DNA from: Virgibacillus necropolis
Lineage (GTDB): Bacteria > Bacillota > Bacilli > Bacillales > Amphibacillaceae
Length of the DNA: 64,000 nucleotides
Assembly: GCF_002224365.1 (NCBI RefSeq)
Contig: NZ_CP022437.1
Location: 1,426,001 to 1,490,000 of the forward strand
Direction: 5' to 3'
In this document: piece after piece, positions 16,740 through 24,516 of the stretch
Layout: each line of letters starts with the position of its first letter
Numbering within the stretch: position 1 is the first letter of the stretch
Translations under genes and position numbers: made by a program
Notes under the pieces: generated by a model
What the model was told of the DNA's origin: nothing
What the model saw: only the letters and a program-made list of their open reading frames with translations
The model's database searches: none

Positions 16740-16758
16740 AATAAAATGGGGGCTAACA

Positions 16759-16899
16759 ATGATAAAAATAGTCAAACAAGTAGGTCTTGATAACGAATGG
16801 GTTGAGTTGCTACAGGAAGCAAAGAGTCTAGGAATAACTATAGAGGAGGTCAGATTGTTTTTAAATGAAGTAAATAATGGTGAAAAAATCAATCAATAA
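16759..16899 (+). CDS. sinI: SinI-like anti-repressor of SinR
   Basis: A 46-residue protein, too short for most ORF callers. LDNEWVELLQEAKSLGI followed by EEVRLFL matches the SinI dimerisation helices (B. subtilis LDQEWVELMVEAK). SinI binds the C-terminal domain of SinR one-to-one and removes it from matrix-gene promoters. The C-terminal tail after the second helix is about 11 residues shorter than in B. subtilis. ATG at 16759 follows ATGGGGG at 6 nt. It lies 66 bp before sinR on the same strand, behind a c-di-GMP riboswitch and a Spo0A box. Confidence 0.85.
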   Translation: MIKIVKQVGLDNEWVELLQEAKSLGITIEEVRLFLNEVNNGEKINQ

Positions 16900-16932
16900 A
16901 ATGTGCTTAATATAGAACCACACACTTTTTTG

Positions 16933-16941
16933 TGATATAAT
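16933..16941 (+). promoter_or_regulatory. Extended -10 promoter of sinR
   Basis: TGATATAAT just downstream of sinI gives sinR its own extended -10 promoter; no good -35 is seen. Separate transcription of sinR independent of sinI matches the B. subtilis arrangement. Confidence 0.6.
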
Positions 16942-16965
16942 CTCACTGAAGGTAGGTGTGTGTCC

Positions 16966-17298
16966 TTGATTGGTGAAAAAATTAAACAACTGCGCCAAGA
17001 TAAAAATATGTCTATATCGGAACTTGCAGAAAAAGCTGGTGTAGCAAAATCATACTTAAGCTCAATTGAACGAAATCTTCAGTCGAACCCATCGATCCAG
17101 TTTATCGAGAAAATTGGTGTCGTATTAGGTGTCACTGTAAATGATATAATACGTGAAGATCAAGCAACTAGTACAGACACACAATTAGATGGTGAGTGGT
17201 TGAAAATCGTACAAGAAGCAATGGATTCTGGAGTATCAAAAGAACAGTTCAAAGAATACCTTGAGTTTAACAAATGGAGAAAAAAACAGGATAATTAA
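16966..17298 (+). CDS. sinR: SinR, HTH-type biofilm repressor
   Basis: A 110-residue repressor (B. subtilis SinR is 111). The N-terminal XRE helix-turn-helix reads ISELAEKAGVAKSYLSSIER, nearly identical to SinR, and the C-terminal SinI-interaction domain includes LDGEWLKIVQEAMDSGVSKE and QFKEYLEFNKWRK. It represses matrix operons as a tetramer and is antagonised by SinI. TTG at 16966 aligns with the SinR Met-1 (IGEKIKQ) and follows AGGTAGGTG; GTG at 16960 is the alternative. A terminator follows, so sinI-sinR is a closed unit. No tapA/tasA or eps genes lie within the window. Confidence 0.93.
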   Translation: MIGEKIKQLRQDKNMSISELAEKAGVAKSYLSSIERNLQSNPSIQFIEKIGVVLGVTVNDIIREDQATSTDTQLDGEWLKIVQEAMDSGVSKEQFKEYLEFNKWRKKQDN

Positions 17299-17309
17299 AT
17301 TTTTGTCTT

Positions 17310-17345
17310 GACCGTAGAGCTTAATTAGCATACGGTTTTTTTATT
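17310..17345 (+). terminator. Rho-independent terminator of sinR
   Basis: ACCGTA ... TACGGTTTTTTT with an inner GCTTAATTAGC palindrome. Confidence 0.85.
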
Positions 17346-17368
17346 GTAGAAAGTGGGGCTAATTTAAC

Positions 17369-18091
17369 ATGAACTATTTTTCACATATACAGAAGTTACT
17401 TCAAACAGTTGAAGTGCATGAAAGTAAGACTATGACGCAAGCTGCTGAAAAAATCGCTAATTCAATCAAACAGGATGGAATCGTTCATTTGTTTGGTTGT
17501 GGGCACTCCCATATATTAACAGAAGAAACTTTTTATCGTGCCGGTGGACTCGTTCCTGTGCATCCCATTTTCCATGAGCCATTAATGCTACACGAAGGCG
17601 CTACTCGATCCTCCACACTTGAACGAAAAAATAATTATGCGAAAAAGTTTATGGAAGATCAGGACATCCGAGTAGGCGATATAATGATTGTAGTCTCTAA
17701 TTCTGGACGAAATCCGGTTCCTGTCGACGTGGCACTGATTGCAAAAGAAAAAGGTGCAACAGTGATTGGTATCACCTCAATTACATATGCAAAAAGCCAA
17801 CCATCCCGGCATATAAACAGCAAATATCTACATGAGGTAGTGGAAGTTGTCATTGATAATCATGCTCCAACAGGTGATGCTGTATTAAGCCATCCAGAGG
17901 TATCAGTTAATTATGGGCCTGTTTCAACAGCAATTGGTGCAACAATTATTAATAATGTATTCGCTGAAGCTATCACATTATTAGCAGATCAAAAAATGGA
18001 AGCACCTGTATTCCTAAGTGGAAATTTGGAAGGCGCTGATCAACATAATAAAATGATGATGGAAAAATATAAAGATCGAATAAAATTTTAA
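17369..18091 (+). CDS. SIS-domain protein (UPF0309 family)
   Basis: A 240-residue cytosolic sugar-isomerase-fold protein. SIS marks are GIVHLFGCGHSHILTEE near the start, MIVVSNSGRNPVPVD (phosphosugar-binding Ser-rich loop) and VIGITSI. The UPF0309 group is thought to bind or isomerise phosphosugars, but the reaction is not known. AGTGGGGC precedes the ATG. It sits between sinR and the amino-sugar genes nagE, nagA and nagB, which is consistent with, but does not prove, a role in amino-sugar phosphate metabolism. The VanZ-like gene follows after 13 bp. Confidence 0.82.
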   Translation: MNYFSHIQKLLQTVEVHESKTMTQAAEKIANSIKQDGIVHLFGCGHSHILTEETFYRAGGLVPVHPIFHEPLMLHEGATRSSTLERKNNYAKKFMEDQDIRVGDIMIVVSNSGRNPVPVDVALIAKEKGATVIGITSITYAKSQPSRHINSKYLHEVVEVVIDNHAPTGDAVLSHPEVSVNYGPVSTAIGATIINNVFAEAITLLADQKMEAPVFLSGNLEGADQHNKMMMEKYKDRIKF

Positions 18092-18104
18092 GTGTGGTGT
18101 TTTC

Positions 18105-18593
18105 ATGAAAAAAATGAAGTATTGGCTTCTACCAGTGGGTTGGATGGGAGTTATTTTTAACTCGTCTGCAACGCCTTATCAGGAACAAGATATTAAACCT
18201 TTGTTGTCGGATAGCCTTGATCTTTCTTTTTTAGTTCCAGTCGTTCAACATATCTCTTTTTATTATCATCATTCAGAAGTAAGTGTAGCCGCGCTTGGTA
18301 TTGAAGGGTTTATTGAGTTTTTTATCAGGAAAGGCGCACATATTTCTGTATATTTTATTTTGATGTGTTTGTTTTACCTTGCTTTTAAAAAAACAATACG
18401 AGCTTCTATGAAGACAAGGTTACTGCTTTCGTTTATTTTTACAAGCTTATATGCTGCTCTAGATGAATTTCATCAAGGATTCACCCAAAACCGTACACCA
18501 TATGTCGGTGATGTTGGGCTGGATATGTTTGGTGCCTTGCTTGCATTTATACTGATAGTTGTTTCTTTCAAGGTAAGAAAAAGACGCGTTTAA
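18105..18593 (+). CDS. VanZ-like family membrane protein
   Basis: A 162-residue protein with about four membrane helices. VanZ-family marks are IRKGAHISVYFILM (after the first helix) and AALDEFHQGFTQNRTPYVGDV with its DEFHQ motif. The family is named after the teicoplanin resistance factor VanZ, but most Bacillus members are uncharacterised and not resistance genes. ATG follows AGTGTGGTG. It is 13 bp behind the SIS-domain gene and probably co-transcribed. A dispersed TTCAAAAAGTC repeat abuts the 3' end. Confidence 0.83.
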   Translation: MKKMKYWLLPVGWMGVIFNSSATPYQEQDIKPLLSDSLDLSFLVPVVQHISFYYHHSEVSVAALGIEGFIEFFIRKGAHISVYFILMCLFYLAFKKTIRASMKTRLLLSFIFTSLYAALDEFHQGFTQNRTPYVGDVGLDMFGALLAFILIVVSFKVRKRRV

Positions 18594-18595
18594 GA

Positions 18596-18748
18596 GGATG
18601 TTCAAAAAGTCACCAAATGATAAATGGCGAATCTCTTCGTTACTCGGTTTTTCCGGTCCTCACGTATTAAAGGGCATACGTTCCGGTCCTCAGAACTCTC
18701 GTGCCTCGACCTTCTTATTTCTAATTCGGCGACTTTTTGAACACACAC
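18596..18748. mobile_element. MITE-like repeat, TTCAAAAAGTC family (copy 1, 153 bp)
   Basis: Opens GATGTTCAAAAAGTCACC and closes GACTTTTTGAACACACAC, so the ends are inverted. TTTAAGA occurs on both sides (18589-18595 and 18749-18755), a possible 7-8 bp target duplication. The centre carries TTTTTCCGGTCCTCACGTATTAAA, shared with the copies at 34213, 49457 and 58493. Confidence 0.85.
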
Positions 18749-18754
18749 TTTAAG

Positions 18755-18785
18755 AAAAACACTTTTCTCATTAAAGTGTTTTTTA
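18755..18785 (+). terminator. Rho-independent terminator
   Basis: AAAACACTTT, loop, AAAGTGTTTTTT, between the repeat and the nagE operator. Confidence 0.8.
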
Positions 18786-18789
18786 GTAT

Positions 18790-18812
18790 AGTTGTATAGA
18801 CAACTATATAAT
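18790..18812 (+). promoter_or_regulatory. NagR operator overlapping the nagE promoter
   Basis: AGTTGTATAGACAACT (18790-18805) is an imperfect palindrome of the NagR/YvoA and DasR type. The 17-mer GTATAGACAACTATATA is repeated exactly at 21688-21704, upstream of nagA. It overlaps TATAAT at 18807-18812, so bound NagR would block RNA polymerase. Confidence 0.75.
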
Positions 18813-18833
18813 GCGGTGATATACTATTTTCAT

Positions 18834-18847
18834 AGAAAGCGATTTCA
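18834..18847 (+). promoter_or_regulatory. cre site upstream of nagE
   Basis: AGAAAGCGATTTCA differs from TGWAANCGNTNWCA only at the first base. It lies between the promoter and the ribosome binding site, a roadblock position for CcpA. Confidence 0.6.
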
Positions 18848-18869
18848 AGATAAGAAGAGGGGTTTATAT

Positions 18870-20807
18870 ATGTTAGGTTATTTGCAACGACTCGGAAAAT
18901 CGTTAATGCTTCCGATTGCGATGCTACCAGCTGCAGCATTGTTGTTACGTCTTGGTGCAGAGGATGTTTTTGATATTCCGTTTGTATCTGCTGCAGGTAG
19001 TGGTATTTTAGATAATTTGGGCCTTATATTTGCTATTGGTATAGCTATTGGTTTTTCGCGTGATGGAAATGGAGCTGCTGCACTATCAGGTGCTGTAGGT
19101 TATCTGGTACTTAATGGTGGGTATAAAGCAATTAATGACGAGCTTGATCTCGGGGTATTTGCTGGGATAATTGCTGGTATAGCTGCTGGACATTTGTATA
19201 ATAAATTTCATGATATCCAGCTACCAGAGTTCCTGGCGTTCTTCGGGGGTAAACGTTTTGTACCAATTGTAACTTCGGTTGCGATGGTTATTATATCGGG
19301 ACTAATTGGATTATTATGGGGGCCTGTACAAGATGGAATTAATGCATTAGGTAGTTGGTTTATTAATTCTGGTGCTATTGGTGTCGGAGCATATGGATTC
19401 TTTAATCGATTATTAATTCCGATTGGGTTACATCACGTGGTTAACACATTAATTTGGTTTGACTTTGGAACATTTGTCGATGCCGCTGGTGATGTATGGC
19501 ATGGTGAAATTAATCGATTCCTACATGGTGATCCGAACGCTGGATTCTTTATGGCTGGGTTCTTCCCAATCATGATGTTTGGTTTACCTGCAGCGTGTTT
19601 GGCAATGTATGCTACAGCGAAAAAACATCGTAAAGCAGCTGTTGGAGGATTCCTCGGAAGTATCGCTTTAACATCGTTCCTAACAGGAATTACTGAACCA
19701 ATCGAATATTCTTTTATGTTTCTAAGTCCTTTATTGTATGTTGTTCATGCAATATTAATGGGACTATCCATGATGGTATCCTATTGGTTGGAAATCAAGC
19801 ATGGTTTCGGCTTTTCGGCAGGGCTTATCGATTATGTTCTCAATTTCGGGATTGCATCAAGACCATTACTACTTCTTGTGCAAGGTTTAGTCTTCGGATT
19901 TATATATTTCGTGGTTTTCTATGTACTAATCAAGAAACTTGATTTGAAAACACCTGGTCGAGAGGATGAGGATGAAGAATTTGTTGAAGAAAATGAACAA
20001 ACGGGAACACCTTCAAGTGGAAAAGGTCGTAAGAATTATGATGGAAAAGCGTATCATTATTTGGAAGCCTTAGGTGGTCTTGAAAATATAAAGACGCTAG
20101 ATTATTGTGCAACTAGACTTCGCTTACAAATGAATGATATGGAAAAGGTTGATGAAAAAGCGTTAAAACGCCAGGGAGCTAATGGTGTGATGAAAGTAAA
20201 CAAAAAGAATTTACAAGTTATCGTAGGAACAACGGTTGAATTTTTAGCGGATGCAATGCGAAAAAGAATGGATCAAGGAAATATGCAAGCCCCTGAGGGT
20301 TCAAAGGTTGTAACAAAGACTACCGATGAAGCAGTTTCCATACAAAAGTTTAACGCAGATGACTTTGTAATGCCTGTAAAGGGTAAGATTCTTCCTATCA
20401 GGGAAGTACCAGACCAAGTATTTTCAGAAAAAATGATGGGAGATGGTTTTGCAATTGAACCTGAAGATGGCACATATCTATCTCCTGTGGATGGTGAAGT
20501 CATCAATGTATTTCCAACAAAACATGCAGTAGGAATTCGGTCGGATACTGGTCTAGAAATACTGGTACACATTGGATTAGATACTGTCGAGTTAAAAGGT
20601 AAAGGATTTGACGTACATGTTAAAGAGGGGGACAAGATCAATAAAGGTGACGCTCTCGTTACAATTGATTTAGCCTATATTAAAGCAAATGCGACATCGC
20701 ACATATCACCTATTGTGTTCACAAATTTAGGTGAAAATGAGCGTGTTAGTCTGCTCCAATCAGGAACAATCGAAGCGGGTAATAGAGGGATTATTGAGAT
20801 TAACTAA
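18870..20807 (+). CDS. nagE: PTS N-acetylglucosamine transporter, EIICBA
   Basis: A 645-residue membrane PTS permease taking up and phosphorylating GlcNAc. Domains in order: EIIC (about 1-365, with GITEPIEYSFMF), a charged linker with EDEDEEFVEENEQ, EIIB with phospho-Cys413 in LDYCATRLRL, and EIIA with phospho-His567 in LVHIGLDTVEL. The fused C-B-A order is like E. coli NagE, whereas B. subtilis NagP lacks EIIA. The longer frame from 18792 runs through the operator; ATG at 18870 follows GAGGGG at 7 nt. A NagR operator and a cre site lie upstream. A terminator follows. Confidence 0.93.
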   Translation: MLGYLQRLGKSLMLPIAMLPAAALLLRLGAEDVFDIPFVSAAGSGILDNLGLIFAIGIAIGFSRDGNGAAALSGAVGYLVLNGGYKAINDELDLGVFAGIIAGIAAGHLYNKFHDIQLPEFLAFFGGKRFVPIVTSVAMVIISGLIGLLWGPVQDGINALGSWFINSGAIGVGAYGFFNRLLIPIGLHHVVNTLIWFDFGTFVDAAGDVWHGEINRFLHGDPNAGFFMAGFFPIMMFGLPAACLAMYATAKKHRKAAVGGFLGSIALTSFLTGITEPIEYSFMFLSPLLYVVHAILMGLSMMVSYWLEIKHGFGFSAGLIDYVLNFGIASRPLLLLVQGLVFGFIYFVVFYVLIKKLDLKTPGREDEDEEFVEENEQTGTPSSGKGRKNYDGKAYHYLEALGGLENIKTLDYCATRLRLQMNDMEKVDEKALKRQGANGVMKVNKKNLQVIVGTTVEFLADAMRKRMDQGNMQAPEGSKVVTKTTDEAVSIQKFNADDFVMPVKGKILPIREVPDQVFSEKMMGDGFAIEPEDGTYLSPVDGEVINVFPTKHAVGIRSDTGLEILVHIGLDTVELKGKGFDVHVKEGDKINKGDALVTIDLAYIKANATSHISPIVFTNLGENERVSLLQSGTIEAGNRGIIEIN

Positions 20808-20814
20808 ATTCACT

Positions 20815-20860
20815 AAAAAACGGACCACCTACAAGAAATAATGTGGGTGATCCGTTTTTT
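20815..20860. terminator. Bidirectional terminator between nagE and nagR
   Basis: AAAAAACGGACCACC ... GGTGATCCGTTTTTT with one C-A mismatch; it serves both convergent genes. Confidence 0.88.
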
Positions 20861-20880
20861 AGGAGTTTGTCCTTTTCTAA

Positions 20881-21609
20881 TCATCTCCGCATTTGCAGCT
20901 TAAACTTATATTTGTCCGCGCGATATGCGGATTTTACATATTCAAGTGGTGTTGCACTTTCATCAGACAGGTAACTGGTACGTTGCATTAATAGTATCGG
21001 TTCACCATCGTTTACGTTCAAATTTTCAATTTCAAAAGCATTTGCCAGGACAGATTCTATCATCTGGTCACCATATGCAATGTTTAGATTAAGATTTGTT
21101 TCTATATAATGATAGAATGATTCTTCTACATTTTCTTGAGTCAAGTTCCCGACTAAGCGCTTAGGTGTGTAGATTGTTTCAACTGCAACAGGCGATTCAT
21201 TCGCATACCGTATCCGTTTTATTTCAAAGACTTTTTCATTTTTATCTAATCGCAAAATCTCTGCTATACGCTCATTTGCATCTAGTAACTTAAAGCTGAT
21301 TACTTTGTTAGAAGGTGTTAAACCGCGTTCTCGCATGTCTTCGCTAAAACTAGTTAACCCTTGTAAATCCTGTTCGAATTTTTTATCTGAAATAAATGTT
21401 CCTCGCCCTTTTTGGCGGTACAACAATCCATCAGAAGCCAAGTTGTTAATTGCTTGGCGGACAGTCATACGACTAATATTATAGCGCTCAGCATATTCCC
21501 GTTCGGAAGGTAATAATTCACCAGGCTTTAGTTTTTTTGTTTGGATTAGTAGTCGAATCTCTTCTTCAAGTTGATAATAAATAGGTAAGGGTGAATTTTT
21601 ATTAATCAT
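20881..21609 (-). CDS. nagR: GntR/HutC-family repressor NagR
   Basis: A 242-residue regulator with an N-terminal winged HTH (SEREYAERYNISRMTVRQAI, residues about 40-60, and the wing YRQKGRGTFIS) and a C-terminal UTRA effector domain from about 90. The HutC-type NagR/YvoA binds GlcN-6-P or GlcNAc-6-P and then releases its operators. ATG at 21609 follows AAGGAG; a longer frame from 21633 lacks one. It is divergent from nagAB and convergent with nagE, and matching operators lie before both targets, which supports the assignment. Confidence 0.88.
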   Translation of the reverse strand: MINKNSPLPIYYQLEEEIRLLIQTKKLKPGELLPSEREYAERYNISRMTVRQAINNLASDGLLYRQKGRGTFISDKKFEQDLQGLTSFSEDMRERGLTPSNKVISFKLLDANERIAEILRLDKNEKVFEIKRIRYANESPVAVETIYTPKRLVGNLTQENVEESFYHYIETNLNLNIAYGDQMIESVLANAFEIENLNVNDGEPILLMQRTSYLSDESATPLEYVKSAYRADKYKFKLQMRR

Positions 21610-21687
21610 CGTATTCTCCTTCCAATCGATCACATTAATAATTAAATAGTACCAAAATCATAGGAGGTTGTATACACTCATCTTAAT

Positions 21688-21704
21688 GTATAGACAACTA
21701 TATA
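21688..21704 (+). promoter_or_regulatory. NagR operator in the nagR-nagA intergenic region
   Basis: GTATAGACAACTATATA, identical to 18794-18810 upstream of nagE. It lies in the divergent gap between nagR and nagA, where it could control both. A weaker relative, GTTGTATACACT, lies at 21667-21678. Confidence 0.75.
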
Positions 21705-21750
21705 TTTATATGCTAACGTAAAAGATATAGAAAGGATTGAGGACGCACCC

Positions 21751-22932
21751 ATGATAAATGTATTAGTTTTTACGAACACAAAAATTTATATGGAAAATAA
21801 CCTAATTGAAGATGGTTGTGTTGTCATCGTTAATGAGAAAATCCAAGCGATTTACCATAAAAATGATGTGCCTGCTGATTTTCCTGAAAATGCAACCATA
21901 ATTGATGGGACAGGGAAAAGCTTGATTCCTGGTTTTATTGATGGCCATATACACGGTGCGAATGGTGCCGACGTAATGGATGCTACAGAATCTGCGCTTG
22001 ATAAAATTGCGGAGATACTCCCAAACGAAGGTACAACATCCTTTCTCGCAACCACAATTACCCAATCAAAAAAGCTAATTGAAGCTGCAATTGAAAATGT
22101 TGCTAACTATAGAAATAAACCTGGATATGCAGAAGTTATTGGTATTCACTTAGAAGGACCATTTATCGAAAAAAGTAAGGCTGGTGCACAGCCAGTTAAT
22201 CATATTTTGCAACCCGATTGTGATCTATTTCGCGAATGGCAAGAACTATCTAATAATCAAATTAGGACAATCACTATGGCACCCGAACATGATACAAATG
22301 GGAACTTTATACAGTTTCTCCATCAATCAGGCGTTAATGTGTCTGCAGGACATACTAGTATTGGATATTCTGCTATGAAAGAAGCTGTGAAGCATGGGGT
22401 AACACAGGTTACTCATATTTGTAATGCAATGTCTGGGATTCATCATCGTGATATTGGCGTTGTAGGTGCTGCTATGAAGATTTCAGAATTACGTGCTGAA
22501 CTAATTGCAGATGGGATTCATGTTTCGAATGAAATGATGCAATTGATTTATGACAATATGGGAAGTGAGCGTCTGATTTTGATAACAGATGCCATGCGGG
22601 CAAAATGTCTTCATCCCGGTAATTATGAGCTTGGAGGGCAACCTGTTATCGTTTCAGATGATCGTGCATTGTTGGAGGATGGTACGTTAGCAGGCAGTAT
22701 TTTAAAAATGAATGATAGTGTAAAAAATATGTTAAAGCTGTCTAATGTTACGATGGCGAACATTATTGAAATGGCTTCTGTCAATCCAGCTAAACAAATC
22801 GGAATGTTTCATAAAAAAGGGAGCATTGAGGCTGGGAAAGATGCAGACCTTTTACTAGTTGATGACACGTTAACGATTTATTACACCATTTGTAAAGGAA
22901 TTATTGCACGCAGAAAGGAAGAGGCTGAGTGA
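21751..22932 (+). CDS. nagA: N-acetylglucosamine-6-phosphate deacetylase
   Basis: A 393-residue amidohydrolase removing acetate from GlcNAc-6-P. Visible marks are the metal motif PGFIDGHIHGANG, metal ligand Glu in GIHLEGPFI, His in SAGHTSIGYSAM and VTHICNAMSGIHHRDIG, and the catalytic Asp in LILITDAMRAK. ATG follows AGGATTGAGG. Its stop overlaps the nagB start by 4 nt (GTGA), so the two are translationally coupled. Confidence 0.95.
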   Translation: MINVLVFTNTKIYMENNLIEDGCVVIVNEKIQAIYHKNDVPADFPENATIIDGTGKSLIPGFIDGHIHGANGADVMDATESALDKIAEILPNEGTTSFLATTITQSKKLIEAAIENVANYRNKPGYAEVIGIHLEGPFIEKSKAGAQPVNHILQPDCDLFREWQELSNNQIRTITMAPEHDTNGNFIQFLHQSGVNVSAGHTSIGYSAMKEAVKHGVTQVTHICNAMSGIHHRDIGVVGAAMKISELRAELIADGIHVSNEMMQLIYDNMGSERLILITDAMRAKCLHPGNYELGGQPVIVSDDRALLEDGTLAGSILKMNDSVKNMLKLSNVTMANIIEMASVNPAKQIGMFHKKGSIEAGKDADLLLVDDTLTIYYTICKGIIARRKEEAE

Positions 22933-23654
22933 AGGTTTTAAAGGTTAAAAATTATGATGAAATGAGTGAACAAGCTTGTTCTATATTAGTGGATAAAATA
23001 AATAACATGAAGCATCCTGTATTAGGACTTGCTACTGGCTCAACACCTGAAGGATTATATAAAAAATTAATTGAACAGTATAATCATGGGCACGTTTCAT
23101 TTAAAGATACAACAACGTTTAACTTAGATGAATATATTGGTCTTTCAAAAAATCATCCAAACAGTTATCACTACTATATGAAGAATCATTTATTTCAACA
23201 TATTGATATCAATATGGATCAGGTACACGTTCCAAAGGGGGATGTCATTGATATTCAAAACGAATGTGTAGAATATGAAAAGGCAATCCTTGATCATGAC
23301 AAAATTGATGTACAAATTTTAGGGTTAGGGACAAATGGTCACATTGGCTTTAATGAACCCGGGACATCATTTACAAGTAGAACACATATGGTAGATTTAG
23401 CTGAATCAACCCGTCAGGCAAATGCTAGGTTTTTTGAGTCATTAAACGATGTGCCAACTAAAGCTATTACCATGGGAATTGAAGCAATCATGGAAAGTAA
23501 AGAAATTATTGTACTTGTATCAGGAGACAGAAAAGCTGATGCGTTAGCGCGATTTATGAACGGAGATATCAGTGAAGATTTTCCTGCTTCTATTTTACAA
23601 AATCATAAACAAGTAACCATTATTGCAGACGAAGCAGCGTTATCTAAAATATAG
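22929..23654 (+). CDS. nagB: Glucosamine-6-phosphate deaminase
   Basis: A 241-residue cytosolic isomerase/deaminase converting GlcN-6-P to fructose-6-P and ammonia. LATGSTPEGLYKKL (phosphate loop), FNLDEYIGL with the catalytic Asp, and GLGTNGHIGFNEPG are all intact. Length matches the short Bacillus NagB. GTG start overlaps nagA by 4 nt. With nagE and nagA it completes GlcNAc import to glycolysis. A strong terminator follows. Confidence 0.95.
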   Translation: MKVLKVKNYDEMSEQACSILVDKINNMKHPVLGLATGSTPEGLYKKLIEQYNHGHVSFKDTTTFNLDEYIGLSKNHPNSYHYYMKNHLFQHIDINMDQVHVPKGDVIDIQNECVEYEKAILDHDKIDVQILGLGTNGHIGFNEPGTSFTSRTHMVDLAESTRQANARFFESLNDVPTKAITMGIEAIMESKEIIVLVSGDRKADALARFMNGDISEDFPASILQNHKQVTIIADEAALSKI

Positions 23655-23694
23655 AATCCATCAAAAGAGTATCATACTCTCTTGATGGATTTTT
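23655..23694. terminator. Bidirectional terminator between nagB and yvyE
   Basis: AATCCATCAA-AAGAGTAT and ATACTCT-CTTGATGGATTTTT form a long stem. Confidence 0.92.
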
Positions 23695-23704
23695 CTTTTT
23701 TATA

Positions 23705-24340
23705 TTAATTTCTATCAATTTCTATATAAGCGTGATCCTTATCATCAATAGCTACTTGATCACTCGTCAAATCCACGACCCAATCCTTAAATTCCTGCAC
23801 ATTTTCGACTTTTACATACATATGAAAAACTACCTGATCTAAATAATCAATTTTTGATAGTACATGTTCAGACGTGCGGAATACATTTTCAAGCTTTCCG
23901 ATGAGCCCGTAATCAACCGTCACCACTATTCCTTGCATTAATTGACGCTCTACAACACCAGTCGATTTTATAACTTCAGAGGCAGAACCGCCATAAGCTC
24001 TGATTAACCCACCAGCACCTAACTTTATTCCGCCAAAATAGCGTGTCACCACGATGACGGTATCCTTCAGCTTCTGTTTTTTTAGAACCTCTAAGATAGG
24101 CACGCCAGCAGTACCACTTGGTTCGCCGTCATCGTTTGCTTTTTGTATGTGATCATGTTCTCCAATTATGTAGGCAGAACAGTTATGGTTAGCATCATGA
24201 TATTTTTTCTTAATCTCCGCAATGAAGGTCTGTGCTTTCTCTTCTGTTTCTACACGTTTCACATGACCGGTAAATCGGGACTTTTGTATAACAACTTGAC
24301 TCGATCCTTCTTGTTTAATGGTATAATAATAAGACAGCAT
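23705..24340 (-). CDS. yvyE: YvyE/YigZ, IMPACT-family protein
   Basis: A 211-residue cytosolic protein. The N-terminal UPF0029/IMPACT domain carries KSRFTGHVKRV, NCSAYIIGEH, DGEPSGTAGVPILEVL and VTRYFGGIKLGAGGL, and a DUF1949-type domain occupies the last 65 residues. Relatives bind ribosomes or regulate translation, but the Bacillus protein's role is not settled. ATG at 24340 follows AGGAGG at 10 nt. It is divergent from degS, as expected from B. subtilis synteny. Confidence 0.9.
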   Translation of the reverse strand: MLSYYYTIKQEGSSQVVIQKSRFTGHVKRVETEEKAQTFIAEIKKKYHDANHNCSAYIIGEHDHIQKANDDGEPSGTAGVPILEVLKKQKLKDTVIVVTRYFGGIKLGAGGLIRAYGGSASEVIKSTGVVERQLMQGIVVTVDYGLIGKLENVFRTSEHVLSKIDYLDQVVFHMYVKVENVQEFKDWVVDLTSDQVAIDDKDHAYIEIDRN

Positions 24341-24516
24341 GTTGCATTAACCTCCTATGTTAACATTATTATAGATGGGGTATAAGTGCAAATAAGAAAT
24401 AAAAGAGCTGTACCTTTATAACTAGAAAAAAGAAAAATATACCAGTAAGTGTGCTAAAAGACCCTATTAAAAAAGTAATGGATTACGAAATATATACACA
24501 TAGGTTGGTGAATTTT

